Source of the DNA: Candidatus Brocadia sp.
Lineage (GTDB): Bacteria; Planctomycetota; Brocadiia; Brocadiales; Brocadiaceae
Assembly: GCA_021646415.1 (NCBI GenBank)
Contig: SOEU01000001.1
Coordinates: 124,001-188,000, forward strand
DNA: 64,000 nucleotides
Direction: 5' to 3'
The stretch's first letter is position 1. Each line of letters starts with the position of its first letter. The notes under the pieces are model-generated. The model saw only the letters and a program-made list of their open reading frames with translations, was not told the DNA's origin and searched no databases. A program made the position numbers and the translations under genes. Below are positions 17,066-27,202 of the stretch, one piece after another.

Positions 17066-19837
17066 TCAAACAGTTGCCTGAGATACCGGCTGCTGTAAAG
17101 ATGCCTGTGCCGCTGCGAGCCGGGCAATGGGTACCCGAAATGGCGAACAACTCACATAGTTCATTCCCACCTGATGGCAGAATGAGATGGTTTGCGGGTT
17201 GCCACCGTGCTCACCGCAGATACCCACCTTTAAATCGGGTCGCGTGCTCCGTCCCTTCTTAATCCCGATCTCCACGAGTTGTCCTGTACCTTCCTGATCC
17301 AATATCTGGAATGGATCTTTCTCAAGAATGCCTTTTTCAATGTAATCAGGTACAAAGGAACCCACATCATCGCGGCTAAAACCAAAGGTCATCTGGGTTA
17401 GGTCATTTGTTCCGAAGGAGAAAAATTCTGCATGTTTGGCAATCTTATCCGCTATCAGGGCTGCTCGTGGAAGCTCAATCATGGTGCCAACCATGTAGTC
17501 AATCTGCATATCCTTCTTCTTCATAACGTCTTTCGCTATTCTATGGACATCGTCTTTTAATAGATTAAATTCCTGGTCGGCGCTAATGATGGGCAACATG
17601 ATCTCCGGATATACAGTAACACCTTTTTTCTTCACATTGCAGGCAGCCTCAATGATGGCCTGCACCTGCATATCATAGATTTCCGGATATGTGACACCCA
17701 GCCTGCAGCCACGGTGCCCCAGCATGGGATTTAATTCATGAAGCGCAGAGACCTTCTCTTGTATCTCTTTCAGGCTGATCTTCATCTGCCTTGCCATTTC
17801 TTTCTGGTTGCATTCTTCCTGGGGGAGAAATTCATGCAGAGGAGGGTCAAGAAGCCTTATGGTAACCGGGAGTCCGTCCATTACCGTAAAGATCTGTTCA
17901 AAATCACGACGCTGCATGGGAAGCAATTTTTTGAGGGCGGATGTATATAAATTCAATGGTTCTTTGAGCTCCTTTTTGACTTGCATTAATTCCTTTTTAA
18001 TAGCGTCCGATTTCTTATTTAGGGCCTTTGCAAGTTCCTTCTCCAGTGCAGCAATCTTCGCCTTTAAATTTTTTACGTCCGGAGCGGAAAGGATCATCTG
18101 TCGAACAGAATCGATTCTGTTTTCGCCAAAGAACATGTGTTCTGTCCTGCAGAGTCCAATACCCTCTGCACCCAATTCCCTTGCCTTTTTAGCATCCGCC
18201 GATGTATCGGCATTTGTTCTTATCTTCAGTTTGCGGACTTCATCAGCCCACCCCATAAGTGTGGCAAAGTCTCCGCTGAGTCCGGGTTCAATGGTAGGAA
18301 CCATTCCCAGCATTACTTCGCCAGTACTACCATCTATCGAGATATAATCCCCCCTTTTTATTATCTTACCGTTCACCTTAAAGGTCTGACTTTTATAATC
18401 CACTTGTAATGAACCGCATCCGGCAACGCAGCATTTACCCATCCCCCTTGCCACCACAGCAGCGTGCGAAGTCATGCCTCCGCGTGTTGTGAGAATACCT
18501 TTCGCAACATGCATTCCCCCAATGTCCTCGGGCGAGGTTTCTTTTCTGACAAGAATAACCTTCTCTTTCTTTTCAAGAGTCAATTTTTCAGCGTCTTCTG
18601 CGCTAAATACAACCTTTCCCGTAGCCGCACCTGGTGAAGCTGGAAGCCCTGCTGCAATAATCTCTTTTTTTGCCTTGGGGTCAAAAGTTGGGTGTAACAA
18701 CTGATCAAGCTCATTGGGATTAATACGGGAAATTGCAGTCTTTTTATCAATCAGCTTTTCTTTAACCATATCAACTGCAATCTTCACTGCAGCCTGGGTG
18801 GTACGCTTACCGGTCCTTGTCTGCAACATGAACAATCGATTTTCCTGGATGGTGAATTCTATATCCTGGACATCTTTAAAGTGGTTTTCCAGGATATTTT
18901 TATATTTAACAAGCTGTTCGTAAACCTCCGGCATTTCTTTTTCAAGATTTGCAATCGGTTCAGGGGTACGGATTCCGGCAACGACATCTTCGCCCTGGGC
19001 ATTGATGAGGAATTCACCGTAGAATTTGTTTTCGCCGGTCGAGGGATTTCTCGTAAAACATACGCCCGTGGCAGAGTGATTTCCCATATTCCCGAAGACC
19101 ATAGCCTGAACGTTTACTGCCGTTCCAAGGAGTCCCTTAATTTCGTAAAGTTGCCGATATTTTACGGCACGCGGATTATTCCATGAGGCAAATACCGCAT
19201 CTATTGCCTTCTGAAGCTGCACTTTCGGGTCGTTGGGAAAGTTTTCACGGGTCTTCTTTTTATAAACAGCTTTAAATTCTTCGGCAATTTTTTTTAACTG
19301 GTCAGTTGTGAGTTCCGTATCACTTTTTACCCGCGCCTTCTTTTTGTATCTATCAAGAATCTCTTCAAAATAGTGGCGCTCCACGCCCATGACAACGTCA
19401 CCAAACATGGTGATAAACCGTCGGTAAGCATCCCACACGAAGCGTTCGTTGCCTGTCTTTTTTATAAGTCCGTTAACAGCATCCGGAGTTAAACCAAGAT
19501 TTAAAACCGTATCCATCATCCCTGGCATGGATGCTGCTGCACCACTACGGACAGAAACCAATAAAGGATTGTTTGGATCACCCAATTTTGCCCCCATAAG
19601 TTTTTCTAATCGGGAAAGATTCTGTTCTATTTCTCCGGAAAGACCTTTCGGGTACTGCTGATTGTTTTTGTAATACGCATCGCAAACCTCTGTGGTTATG
19701 GTAAATCCCGGGGGGACAGGGATACCCAGATTGGTCATCTCTGCAAGATTAGCACCCTTGCCACCCAGCAGGTGTTTCATATCAGCCCTACCCTCGGCAG
19801 AGCCGTTGCCAAAGAAATAAACATACTTAGGCGACAT
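17066..19837 (-). CDS. ppdK: Pyruvate, phosphate dikinase
   Basis: The 923-residue protein starts at an ATG after GGAAAGGAG. The ATP-grasp part has [20 protein letters not shown] and [20 protein letters not shown]; the swivelling domain has the catalytic His in [23 protein letters not shown]; the C-terminal PEP domain has [24 protein letters not shown] and [18 protein letters not shown], with the Cys in GICGEHGG. It interconverts pyruvate + ATP + Pi and PEP + AMP + PPi, supplying PEP for gluconeogenesis. A Lys/Glu-rich helical insertion of about 40 residues ([20 protein letters not shown] and beyond) precedes [13 protein letters not shown] and makes it longer than usual. Confidence 0.97.
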   Translation of the reverse strand: MSPKYVYFFGNGSAEGRADMKHLLGGKGANLAEMTNLGIPVPPGFTITTEVCDAYYKNNQQYPKGLSGEIEQNLSRLEKLMGAKLGDPNNPLLVSVRSGAAASMPGMMDTVLNLGLTPDAVNGLIKKTGNERFVWDAYRRFITMFGDVVMGVERHYFEEILDRYKKKARVKSDTELTTDQLKKIAEEFKAVYKKKTRENFPNDPKVQLQKAIDAVFASWNNPRAVKYRQLYEIKGLLGTAVNVQAMVFGNMGNHSATGVCFTRNPSTGENKFYGEFLINAQGEDVVAGIRTPEPIANLEKEMPEVYEQLVKYKNILENHFKDVQDIEFTIQENRLFMLQTRTGKRTTQAAVKIAVDMVKEKLIDKKTAISRINPNELDQLLHPTFDPKAKKEIIAAGLPASPGAATGKVVFSAEDAEKLTLEKKEKVILVRKETSPEDIGGMHVAKGILTTRGGMTSHAAVVARGMGKCCVAGCGSLQVDYKSQTFKVNGKIIKRGDYISIDGSTGEVMLGMVPTIEPGLSGDFATLMGWADEVRKLKIRTNADTSADAKKARELGAEGIGLCRTEHMFFGENRIDSVRQMILSAPDVKNLKAKIAALEKELAKALNKKSDAIKKELMQVKKELKEPLNLYTSALKKLLPMQRRDFEQIFTVMDGLPVTIRLLDPPLHEFLPQEECNQKEMARQMKISLKEIQEKVSALHELNPMLGHRGCRLGVTYPEIYDMQVQAIIEAACNVKKKGVTVYPEIMLPIISADQEFNLLKDDVHRIAKDVMKKKDMQIDYMVGTMIELPRAALIADKIAKHAEFFSFGTNDLTQMTFGFSRDDVGSFVPDYIEKGILEKDPFQILDQEGTGQLVEIGIKKGRSTRPDLKVGICGEHGGNPQTISFCHQVGMNYVSCSPFRVPIARLAAAQASLQQPVSQATV

Positions 19838-20092
19838 CCAAAAACTCCTTTCCGCAATAGATAAGATTAATACGCACGATGTGCATGCTTTTTTATCATG
19901 AAAATACTGACAAAAAGGTTCTTAATGGTATCAAAAATCCCTGGAACTCGCAAGAGAATTTCATCAACATTGAGATTCCAAACAGACATGTTTTTATTTT
20001 TCTTTGCATTATTACACAATGTTTGATAGTATATTGTTATATGTTGTCTGCTTGCATTTCAAAGTCGTATTGTTATATAGTAACATATAGTA

Positions 20093-20127
20093 AGGCTACA
20101 AGGTTTACAACCTCGTAGCCTTTTTTT
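20093..20127 (+). terminator. Terminator-like hairpin in the leader of the cold-shock gene
   Basis: GGCTAC-A-AGGT pairs with ACCT-C-GTAGCC and is followed by TTTTTTT. On the plus strand it lies 41 bases before csp. No plus-strand protein gene precedes it, so it ends either a small RNA or an attenuated csp leader. The rest of 19838-20092 shows no convincing gene. Confidence 0.65.
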
Positions 20128-20168
20128 GTTGTAAAAGTTTTTAAACTGTGAAAGGGGGTGATTCAGGA

Positions 20169-20369
20169 ATGGCAACAGGAACCGTGAAGTGGTTCAATGA
20201 CAAAAAGGGATTTGGTTTTATTTCCCAGGATAACGGTCAGGATGTGTTTGTACATCAAACATCGATCCAGGGAGAGGGGTTTAGAACCCTTGCTGAAGGT
20301 GATAAGGTCGAGTTCGATGTCATAAAGGACCAGAAGGGCTACAAAGCCACAAAAGTCGTCAAATTATAA
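20169..20369 (+). CDS. Cold-shock domain protein (CspA family)
   Basis: The ATG at 20169 gives a 66-residue protein; the upstream GTG in the same frame lies at the ribosome site. It has RNP1 KGFGFIS and RNP2 DVFVHQTSI, with [13 protein letters not shown] at the start. CspA proteins bind single-stranded RNA/DNA and act as RNA chaperones. The gene has a hairpin with a U-tract in its leader and a strong terminator 110 bases downstream, so it is a single-gene unit. Confidence 0.96.
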   Translation: MATGTVKWFNDKKGFGFISQDNGQDVFVHQTSIQGEGFRTLAEGDKVEFDVIKDQKGYKATKVVKL

Positions 20370-20477
20370 ATTTATTGAAAAGCACGCTCTTATATTTTAA
20401 AGAATAATCAGTTGCAATAGTTATGGTGTATAAAAATATGGAGTAGCCGTTTAAATTATCGTTATAATTATGACATG

Positions 20478-20514
20478 AAAACCCCAATATCGGTAAAAGG
20501 ATATTGGGGTTTTT
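20478..20514. terminator. Strong terminator between csp and the M48 gene
   Basis: AAAACCCCAATAT and ATATTGGGGTTTTTT form a stem with a 10-base loop. The A-run before and U-run after make it usable on both strands, so it likely serves both convergent genes. Confidence 0.88.
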
Positions 20515-20570
20515 TGTTTGGTGTCTAAACGAAGAACAAGGTTTGTCCGTGCCTCCTGGCAAGCAGTCAA

Positions 20571-21374
20571 TTAAAACTGTTTGTAATATTTCATCGCTTC
20601 AGGGAGTTCATTCTGAAGGTCTTGAATCCTTCTTTCAGGCTCCGGATGCGTAGATAAAAATTCAGGTGGCCGTTCTCCACCAAGGTTATTCATCCTTTGC
20701 CAGAACGGGATGGCAGTTCTGGGATCATAACCAGCCCTGGCCATCAGAATAAGACCGATATGGTCTGCTTCCAGTTCATGACTGCGGCTATAGGGTAAAA
20801 GAACACCTACATTTGCGCCTAACCCAAATGCTTGCATTAATAATTGCCGGGTTTGTTCCGGTTGGCCGCTGAGCGCTGCAGACAGAGAGGTTGCGCCCAT
20901 TTGAACGATAAGGAGCTGGCTCATCCTTTCACCGCCATGATTTGCCAGCGCATGTGCAACTTCATGTCCCATCACAACTGCCAGTCCATCCTCGTCCCGT
21001 GTAACCGGAAGTATTCCGGTATACACGGCAATTTTTCCTCCGGGCATGCAGAAGGCATTTACGGTTTTATCGTCCTCAATAAGTTTAAATTCCCAATGGT
21101 AGTTCTGTATTTCCTTTTCCATCCCGTTTTCACGCATAAACTCTTCAGCTGACGATGCTATTCTACGACCCACATCGACCACCATTTGTGTCTTTTGTGC
21201 ATCACCTGAGAGTTTTGATTCAGATATCAGCTGACGATAGCTATCGGCGCTTGAGATAATAAGCTGGTTCTGTGGTATAAAAGAAAGTTGTTTTCTCCCT
21301 GTTATTGGTACTGTGGAACAACCAACGAAAAACAATACTGTAATGAGTAAGGCTAAAAATCTCGTCTTGAACAT
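20571..21374 (-). CDS. M48 family metallopeptidase, lipoprotein
   Basis: The 267-residue protein begins with a signal and lipobox (LFFVGCSTVP, Cys at about 19), so it should be a lipoprotein facing the periplasm. The zinc site is HEVAHALANH (about 137-146) with the third ligand Glu in SRSHELEADHIGL. FLSTHPEPERRIQDL is the conserved C-terminal motif of the family. Related proteins (LoiP/YcaL/BepA) take part in outer-membrane protein quality control. A ribosome site AGGAGG lies before the ATG. It is convergent with csp. Confidence 0.92.
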   Translation of the reverse strand: MFKTRFLALLITVLFFVGCSTVPITGRKQLSFIPQNQLIISSADSYRQLISESKLSGDAQKTQMVVDVGRRIASSAEEFMRENGMEKEIQNYHWEFKLIEDDKTVNAFCMPGGKIAVYTGILPVTRDEDGLAVVMGHEVAHALANHGGERMSQLLIVQMGATSLSAALSGQPEQTRQLLMQAFGLGANVGVLLPYSRSHELEADHIGLILMARAGYDPRTAIPFWQRMNNLGGERPPEFLSTHPEPERRIQDLQNELPEAMKYYKQF

Positions 21375-21735
21375 GTTAAACCTCCTAAAAACTGAACCAG
21401 ATGATGAAATGAAGGGTAGGTGTGACCTGTTACAGAATTTTTGGTTCAGTATAAATTTTTCTGCAATACTATGTCAATGTAATTATGACGTTTCATAATA
21501 GAATGTCATACTGAACTTGTGTCAGTATCTTTTCGTATAAAAGCCTGATGAGTACAAGATACCGAACAAGTACCGGGTGACAAAAAGACACAAGCAATGT
21601 CTCTTTGGTATAAACGTTTATCCTGGGCTTCTGTTTCCCTTGATAAAATGCCTGGCTTCTGCTACAGTGTAACTAAATTCAGGATGCATTGAAAATACGA
21701 TAGCTACGTAATTATCACCGATAAAGGATAAAATT
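21375..21735. other. Intergenic region between M48 and AsmA genes
   Basis: The region separates divergent genes and must hold both promoters. No RNA gene, repeat or additional reading frame is convincing here. Confidence 0.5.
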
Positions 21736-24384
21736 ATGAAAAAGATCATTATTATTGTTCTGAGTGTGATTTTTGTTCTTCTGGTAGGTGCAGTAGTTAC
21801 ACCATTTCTTATTGATCTCAATAAATATAAAGGGGAAATTATCGACCTTGCGAAGCCGCACGTGGCGAGAGATTTGGATTTTGGCGGAATAAAACTCACC
21901 ATTTTGAAAGGGCTGGGTGCAGAGATTCAGGGACTCCGCATTGCAGAAAATCCGGGGTTTGGTACAGGTGATTTTCTGAATCTGGAACGACTACGGGTAA
22001 AGGTAAAATTATTTCCCCTTCTGAGAAAGCAGATTCAAGTCAAGGAATTAATCCTGGATAAACCAGTGGTACGACTGATAAAAAACACAAAGGGGGAGCT
22101 TAATATCACAGACTTAATGGGTTCCGAAACAAAAGAACAAGAAGATAAAGAACAGAAAGATACTGAAAGCCAGGAGGAAAAAGAGAATAAAAATAATGGC
22201 AGTAAAAACGGTGAGAATGAGGTGAAAAACGGAAGTACCTTTTTGGCGGGATTGCTGGTTTCCAAATTTACTTTGAACCAGGGCCACATCGATTTTATTG
22301 ATGAATTCACTCAGCCCGGCACTACCACAACGACAACGATAGATTTGTTAGACATGAAATTCACGGATGTATCAGTGAATAAACCGATCCGGATGTCCAC
22401 GGTGGCCCGGCTGCCCGGAAGTGCGAAGCAAAATTTCATGATAAAGGGTGCTATGGGACCCATTGGTGATACCCTGGATATAAAACGGCTTTTTATGGAT
22501 ATCGCAGTATCACTCGAAGAATTTGATCTGGGTACCTGTAAATCGTACCTGCCGCCAGACCTGCCTTTATCCCCTGTAGACGGGGTCGTCAGCATGGATA
22601 TCTCTTTAAGGGGGGATATGGCGTCCGGAGTCACTTCAGAAGGTCAGATGCAGTGCAAAGAACTGATACTCGCAGAAGGAAACGATAAGAAAGCCCTCAG
22701 GAAAATGCATATTACCCTCCAGGAAGAAATGAAGTTCGCATGGGAAAAAGGAAGTGCGGACATTGACCGGTTGGATTTGAGCATGGATGAAAATACAATC
22801 TCTCTGACAGGAAGCGTGGAAGGATTCAATACGAAACCACAATGGGATATAACCCTTCGGACACAGGCGATCAATCCGGACTATGTCTTTCTGTTTTACC
22901 CTTCTATCAGGGAATCTTTACCTAAGGATGTGAGCTTTTCAGGTTCATTGGGCATGGAGATGATTTCGAAGGGAAATATGGATAATCTCCAGGCTGATTG
23001 CAACGTGGAGATGAAAGACCTCGATATCCTGTATGGTGAGACATTTCGCAAACCAAGACCTGTCCCCTGTCAAATTTCCGTCAAGGCAAGCAAGACAGGA
23101 GATGATATTCATTTAGACCCGTGTGTTGTCAAAATGCATACCTTATCTCTCAGGACATCGGGAAAAATTACCGGTTTAACGAATCCGCGTTTTGATCTTT
23201 CGATAAACACCGATGATACGTCCCTGAAAGGCTGGGAATCACTGGTCCCTGCACTAAAAGAGTACGAACCAGAGGGGAATTTTGTCCTTCGAAGTTCCTT
23301 GAAAGGAACGATGAACGATGCCGCTGTTAATCTGCAGTTTTCGTCTCCAAGGCTTGCATTTAAGCTCTCTCAGTCATCAGACGATGGCCGGAAAGCTGCA
23401 ACTTCTCAGGGTTTTTTTGAATCCATGGATATGAACGTTCAAGCCGTGAAAAAGGATGAGGCAATCATGGGGAGTGGCAATCTTGAAGTCAGGAAAGGAG
23501 AGGTGCTGGCTGCGCCTTTTGAAAAGATGCAGGCACAGTTCGACTACCAGAACGATATCCTCGGTATTCACGGGTTTCGTGTTCATGCCTTCCAGGGAGG
23601 CGTTGTGATGGACGGTAAAGTAAGGCCCCGCGAACTTCGATGGAACGTGAAACCGGTTATTACGAATATAAATATGGCAGAAGCTATGGATACTTTTACA
23701 CAATACAAGGGTTTATTCAAAGGGCTATTTTCCGGGTCTTTTGTGGCAAACAATGCCGGCGATGAAAAACAGAAAGGGGCTATGAATGCCAGCGGGTCAT
23801 TCCGGCTCGACCAGGGAGAGATTATGAATTTAAACCTTGTAGATACAGTACTGGATGCGCTTTTTGGTATAAAGGGCGTATCTAAGTTTCTGGAAAAAGA
23901 AGGCAGTGAATTGGAGAAACAAAAAATTACCCGATTTGATTACCTGGATGGTGATTTTTCCATGACCGGTAATAAAATATATTTAAAGAAGGCCGCTTTA
24001 CATAATATTCATACTGCAAAAGCAACTGATTCTGATGCGTTTATAGATGGGTTAGTTGACTGTAATACCAGCAGTCTCGACCTTAAGGGCAAGGTCGTTC
24101 TCTCCCAGGAATATTCTGCTAAATTAGCCAAAAAGAACGAACCGCTCAATGCCCTGCTCAATCCAGAAAAACGCATGGTGCTTCCGATTACGGTTACCGG
24201 CACTTTCAGCAAGCCAAGGCCTATCCTGGATATCCCCTATGTAACCAGCGCCATGGCGAAATATTACGGCAGGAAAGAACTGGAGAAATTAGGTGACAAG
24301 ATAGGATTGCCCAAGAAAGGTGACAAAGGAAAACAGGGCAAGGAATCACCCATAGGAAATATTTTAAAGGATATTTTGAAATGA
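21736..24384 (+). CDS. AsmA family protein
   Basis: The 882-residue protein has one N-terminal membrane helix (IIIIVLSVIFVLLVGAVVTP) and then the AsmA block FLIDLNKYKGEIIDLAKPHV with LKGLGAEIQGLRIAENPGFG. A charged low-complexity stretch (about 133-165) and a Thr run lie before the long beta-rich middle part. The C-terminal domain includes FDYLDGDFSMTGNKIYLKKA, and LDIPYVTSAMAKYYGRKELE. AsmA-like proteins are bridge-like proteins of the envelope that affect lipid transport to the outer membrane. A diverged second copy of its 3' part lies at 31390-31725. Confidence 0.9.
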   Translation: MKKIIIIVLSVIFVLLVGAVVTPFLIDLNKYKGEIIDLAKPHVARDLDFGGIKLTILKGLGAEIQGLRIAENPGFGTGDFLNLERLRVKVKLFPLLRKQIQVKELILDKPVVRLIKNTKGELNITDLMGSETKEQEDKEQKDTESQEEKENKNNGSKNGENEVKNGSTFLAGLLVSKFTLNQGHIDFIDEFTQPGTTTTTTIDLLDMKFTDVSVNKPIRMSTVARLPGSAKQNFMIKGAMGPIGDTLDIKRLFMDIAVSLEEFDLGTCKSYLPPDLPLSPVDGVVSMDISLRGDMASGVTSEGQMQCKELILAEGNDKKALRKMHITLQEEMKFAWEKGSADIDRLDLSMDENTISLTGSVEGFNTKPQWDITLRTQAINPDYVFLFYPSIRESLPKDVSFSGSLGMEMISKGNMDNLQADCNVEMKDLDILYGETFRKPRPVPCQISVKASKTGDDIHLDPCVVKMHTLSLRTSGKITGLTNPRFDLSINTDDTSLKGWESLVPALKEYEPEGNFVLRSSLKGTMNDAAVNLQFSSPRLAFKLSQSSDDGRKAATSQGFFESMDMNVQAVKKDEAIMGSGNLEVRKGEVLAAPFEKMQAQFDYQNDILGIHGFRVHAFQGGVVMDGKVRPRELRWNVKPVITNINMAEAMDTFTQYKGLFKGLFSGSFVANNAGDEKQKGAMNASGSFRLDQGEIMNLNLVDTVLDALFGIKGVSKFLEKEGSELEKQKITRFDYLDGDFSMTGNKIYLKKAALHNIHTAKATDSDAFIDGLVDCNTSSLDLKGKVVLSQEYSAKLAKKNEPLNALLNPEKRMVLPITVTGTFSKPRPILDIPYVTSAMAKYYGRKELEKLGDKIGLPKKGDKGKQGKESPIGNILKDILK

Positions 24385-24435
24385 TCATATTTTAATCGAC
24401 AACTACCTGATAGAAAAAACGGAGGGGCGTAAATC

Positions 24436-25245
24436 ATGCAAGGCAATGAATATTTAATGGAAAGCGATGAAGAGGTACTCCGTCTGGATATAAAGACAGA
24501 TAATATAGTTGTTGAGAATCAGGCCCTCTGGGCAGGCATAAAGCCGGGTATGCGTGTTGCGGATATATGCTGTGGTTCAGGAAAAACTACTTCCATACTG
24601 CATAAATTAGTTCAACCTGGTGGTCTCGCAGTAGGAGTGGATGGGTCAAAAAATAGAATTGAATATGCTAAAGGGCACTATGGTGTCCAGGGGCTGGAAT
24701 TTACGTGTAAAGATATACGCGAGTCTCTTGCTGACTTGGGGACATTTGACTTTGTCTGGGTCAGATTTCTTTTGGAGTACTATCTCGCTGATAGTTTTAA
24801 CATAGTTAAGTATTTATCTGAGATTGTAAAACCTGGCGGTATTTTATGCCTGATTGATTTGGACCATAATTGTTTAAACCATTTTGCTCTTCCCCAGAGA
24901 TTGGAAAGAACCATTTTTGCAATGATAAAGTATCTGGAAGAAAAAGCGAATTTTGATCCTTATGCAGGAAGAAAGCTCTATTATCATCTTTATACGCTGG
25001 GATATCATGATATAAATGTAGATGTTGCAGCCCACCATTTGATATTTGGCAAATTAAAGGATATCGATGCCTTCAACTGGATCAAGAAAATTGAAGTTAT
25101 CTCAAGGAAGGTACAATATCCATTTGAAGAATATCAGGGTGGGTATGAAGAATTCTCGGAAGAATTTAACAGATTTTTTGCCGATCCGGGCAGATTTACT
25201 TACACGCCGGTGATTATATGCAGGGGAAAGAAGCCGAGCATGTGA
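24436..25245 (+). CDS. Class I SAM-dependent methyltransferase
   Basis: The 269-residue protein follows GGAGGGG. Motif I is MRVADICCGSGKTTSIL (about 37-53), followed by VGVDGSKNRIEYAKGHYG (motif II), FDFVWVRFLLEYY (motif IV region) and IVKPGGILCLIDLD (motif V/VI). The fold is that of a Rossmann methyltransferase, but the substrate is not evident. It ends just before the convergent HD-GYP gene (1-base gap), so its transcript must run into or end within that gene. Confidence 0.88.
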   Translation: MQGNEYLMESDEEVLRLDIKTDNIVVENQALWAGIKPGMRVADICCGSGKTTSILHKLVQPGGLAVGVDGSKNRIEYAKGHYGVQGLEFTCKDIRESLADLGTFDFVWVRFLLEYYLADSFNIVKYLSEIVKPGGILCLIDLDHNCLNHFALPQRLERTIFAMIKYLEEKANFDPYAGRKLYYHLYTLGYHDINVDVAAHHLIFGKLKDIDAFNWIKKIEVISRKVQYPFEEYQGGYEEFSEEFNRFFADPGRFTYTPVIICRGKKPSM

Positions 25246-25246
25246 T

Positions 25247-27202
25247 TTAAACCTGTAAAACTAACTTGTTCGAGGGGCTCCATTGATATTTATATTTCTT
25301 ATTGTAAAATTTGATAAAAGCATCAACAATCTTTTTATCAAAGCGCTGTCCGCTTTCCTCTTCTAAAAGTTGAAATGCTGTATCAAGTGGCAACGGTTCC
25401 CGGTAATGACGTTTTGATGTAATGGCTTCAAAAAAGTCTGCAACACCAATTATCCTTGCTCCAAGGGGAATTTCTTCTCCCCTGAGTCCTTTAGGATAAC
25501 CGCTTCCGTCAATTTTTTCGTGATGGGATCCTGCAATATCAGGAACTTCTCTGTAAATACCTTCAAAATGTATCTGTTCCAATATTTTTTTAGTTTTTTC
25601 TGCATGAGTTTCTATCTCTTTGCGCTCACCAAAGTCCAGTTTGCCATTTTTCTTTAAGATTGAGTCGTCGATACCTATCTTACCATAATCATGCAGTAAT
25701 GCAGCAACCCGAATCACTTCGCAGTAATCTTTTGATATCTCAAGTTCGTTACAAATGCCCAGGGCATATTCAGTAACCTTTTCGGAATGCCCAGCAGTCA
25801 GGGTATCACGTGCATCAATACTGGCCGCCAAAACCTGTATTATAGATTTAAATTGACGCTCTCTGGCCTCAATAAGCATGCTGTTATGGATACTTATTCC
25901 TATTTCGGGAGCGATACCCATTAATAGACTGACTTCACTCTGAAGTAGTGGCCTTTTTGTCTTTACATTATCTACTGCAAGAATTCCCAGGGACTCCCTT
26001 TCATAGATTATGGGACAACAAATAAAGGATTTTACCCCAATTTTTTTTGCAAATTCTAAGCTGTGAGGTGAAAGAGTGTCTTTTATTTCATTTATGTCAT
26101 TTATTATGAATGGTTTCTGCTTGTGAAAGGATATAACAAATGCCCCTTTTGATTTTGGATTATTTAAATGAAAACTGGTATTCCTCACAATCTGTAGTTG
26201 TTCATCAGTGTAACCAAAACCTGCACGGTATTCGAGCCTGCTTTTGTCCTGATTTGCTAAAAGGATCATGCCCCGATCATAATCAAGTCTTTTTTCCAAA
26301 ACTTGGGTAACATTCGATAAAATACTATCAATATCCATCTGTTTGCTAAGTGCGAGCCCTATCTCGTTTATCATAAGGGCATTGTTATAATTTACATTAA
26401 TCTGTTCCAGTAACTTATCGGGCGAATCCCTGAGGTTATCTATTGCCGTATTTAGTTCCCTCTTCTCCATAATTTTTGAGTACAAGGTTAATGATAAAAT
26501 AACAAATAGTGTGATGGGTAAAACAGCAGTTACTGTAACCTTTGGGTTCACAAAAAACGAGCACATGCAACTTGGTGAAAGAAGCAAGGTTGTATAATTT
26601 CTTATTTTTTCCCAAAAAGCAAAACGTGATTCTTTCCAGGAGACTATATAACGACAAACATCCCCGCCTTTAAAGATACACTCAGGGTGTTCTATTTTTG
26701 GCATTCTACAGTTAAACATGGCACTAACACATTCAAAGTAGCCTATTCTGTTTTCACATTGAAATGGTTTTTCATAAACCCCATCTATGGGCGTAACGAT
26801 AATTTCAACTTTATTAGTATCTATTCTTTTTGATTCGTAAATTGCTGATTTAGTAAAATTAGCCGCCGCCTTTCCTATTGCCTCATATGCTTTGGCCGGA
26901 CCGATATGACTCAGGACAATCTGCCTCATTATCCCCATAGCATCCGGCGATGCCCCAAACCTGCCAGCCTCCCTTGCGATGTCCTTATTTCCAGTTAAAT
27001 ATACCAACCTATCATAGAACAAATCTATCTGTTCCTGGGTAAACCAGTATCCCTCGTCTGAAACCTGATAGGATTCCATCCCCGAGTATTGTAATAGTTC
27101 ATCTACATTGATATAATTATACTTCCTTTTAATGAGCTTTATATAAGTATCTATTATCCGGCTGTTATATAAATGTTTATTCCCTATTTGGGATTTTTCC
27201 AT
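25247..27202 (-). CDS. V4R-like/GAF/HD-GYP protein, putative c-di-GMP phosphodiesterase
   Basis: The 651-residue protein has an N-terminal sensory domain (about 1-190) ending with HPECIFKGGDVCRYIVSW, a Cys pattern seen in V4R/heme-NO-binding-like sensors. Two membrane-spanning stretches lie around 205-245. A GAF domain follows (about 270-430). The HD-GYP domain shows ALLHDYGKIGIDD, HAEKTKKIL and HHEKIDGSGYPKGLRG, which are the metal-binding and GYP motifs. HD-GYP enzymes break c-di-GMP to pGpG/GMP. It overlaps the PilZ gene upstream by 19 bases, so both are one operon. Confidence 0.9.
   Translation of the reverse strand: MEKSQIGNKHLYNSRIIDTYIKLIKRKYNYINVDELLQYSGMESYQVSDEGYWFTQEQIDLFYDRLVYLTGNKDIAREAGRFGASPDAMGIMRQIVLSHIGPAKAYEAIGKAAANFTKSAIYESKRIDTNKVEIIVTPIDGVYEKPFQCENRIGYFECVSAMFNCRMPKIEHPECIFKGGDVCRYIVSWKESRFAFWEKIRNYTTLLLSPSCMCSFFVNPKVTVTAVLPITLFVILSLTLYSKIMEKRELNTAIDNLRDSPDKLLEQINVNYNNALMINEIGLALSKQMDIDSILSNVTQVLEKRLDYDRGMILLANQDKSRLEYRAGFGYTDEQLQIVRNTSFHLNNPKSKGAFVISFHKQKPFIINDINEIKDTLSPHSLEFAKKIGVKSFICCPIIYERESLGILAVDNVKTKRPLLQSEVSLLMGIAPEIGISIHNSMLIEARERQFKSIIQVLAASIDARDTLTAGHSEKVTEYALGICNELEISKDYCEVIRVAALLHDYGKIGIDDSILKKNGKLDFGERKEIETHAEKTKKILEQIHFEGIYREVPDIAGSHHEKIDGSGYPKGLRGEEIPLGARIIGVADFFEAITSKRHYREPLPLDTAFQLLEEESGQRFDKKIVDAFIKFYNKKYKYQWSPSNKLVLQV

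Noticed and set aside
19879-20118. 79-codon plus-strand frame before csp
   Set aside because: It runs through the terminator hairpin and is Cys/Tyr/Ile-rich without a ribosome site.
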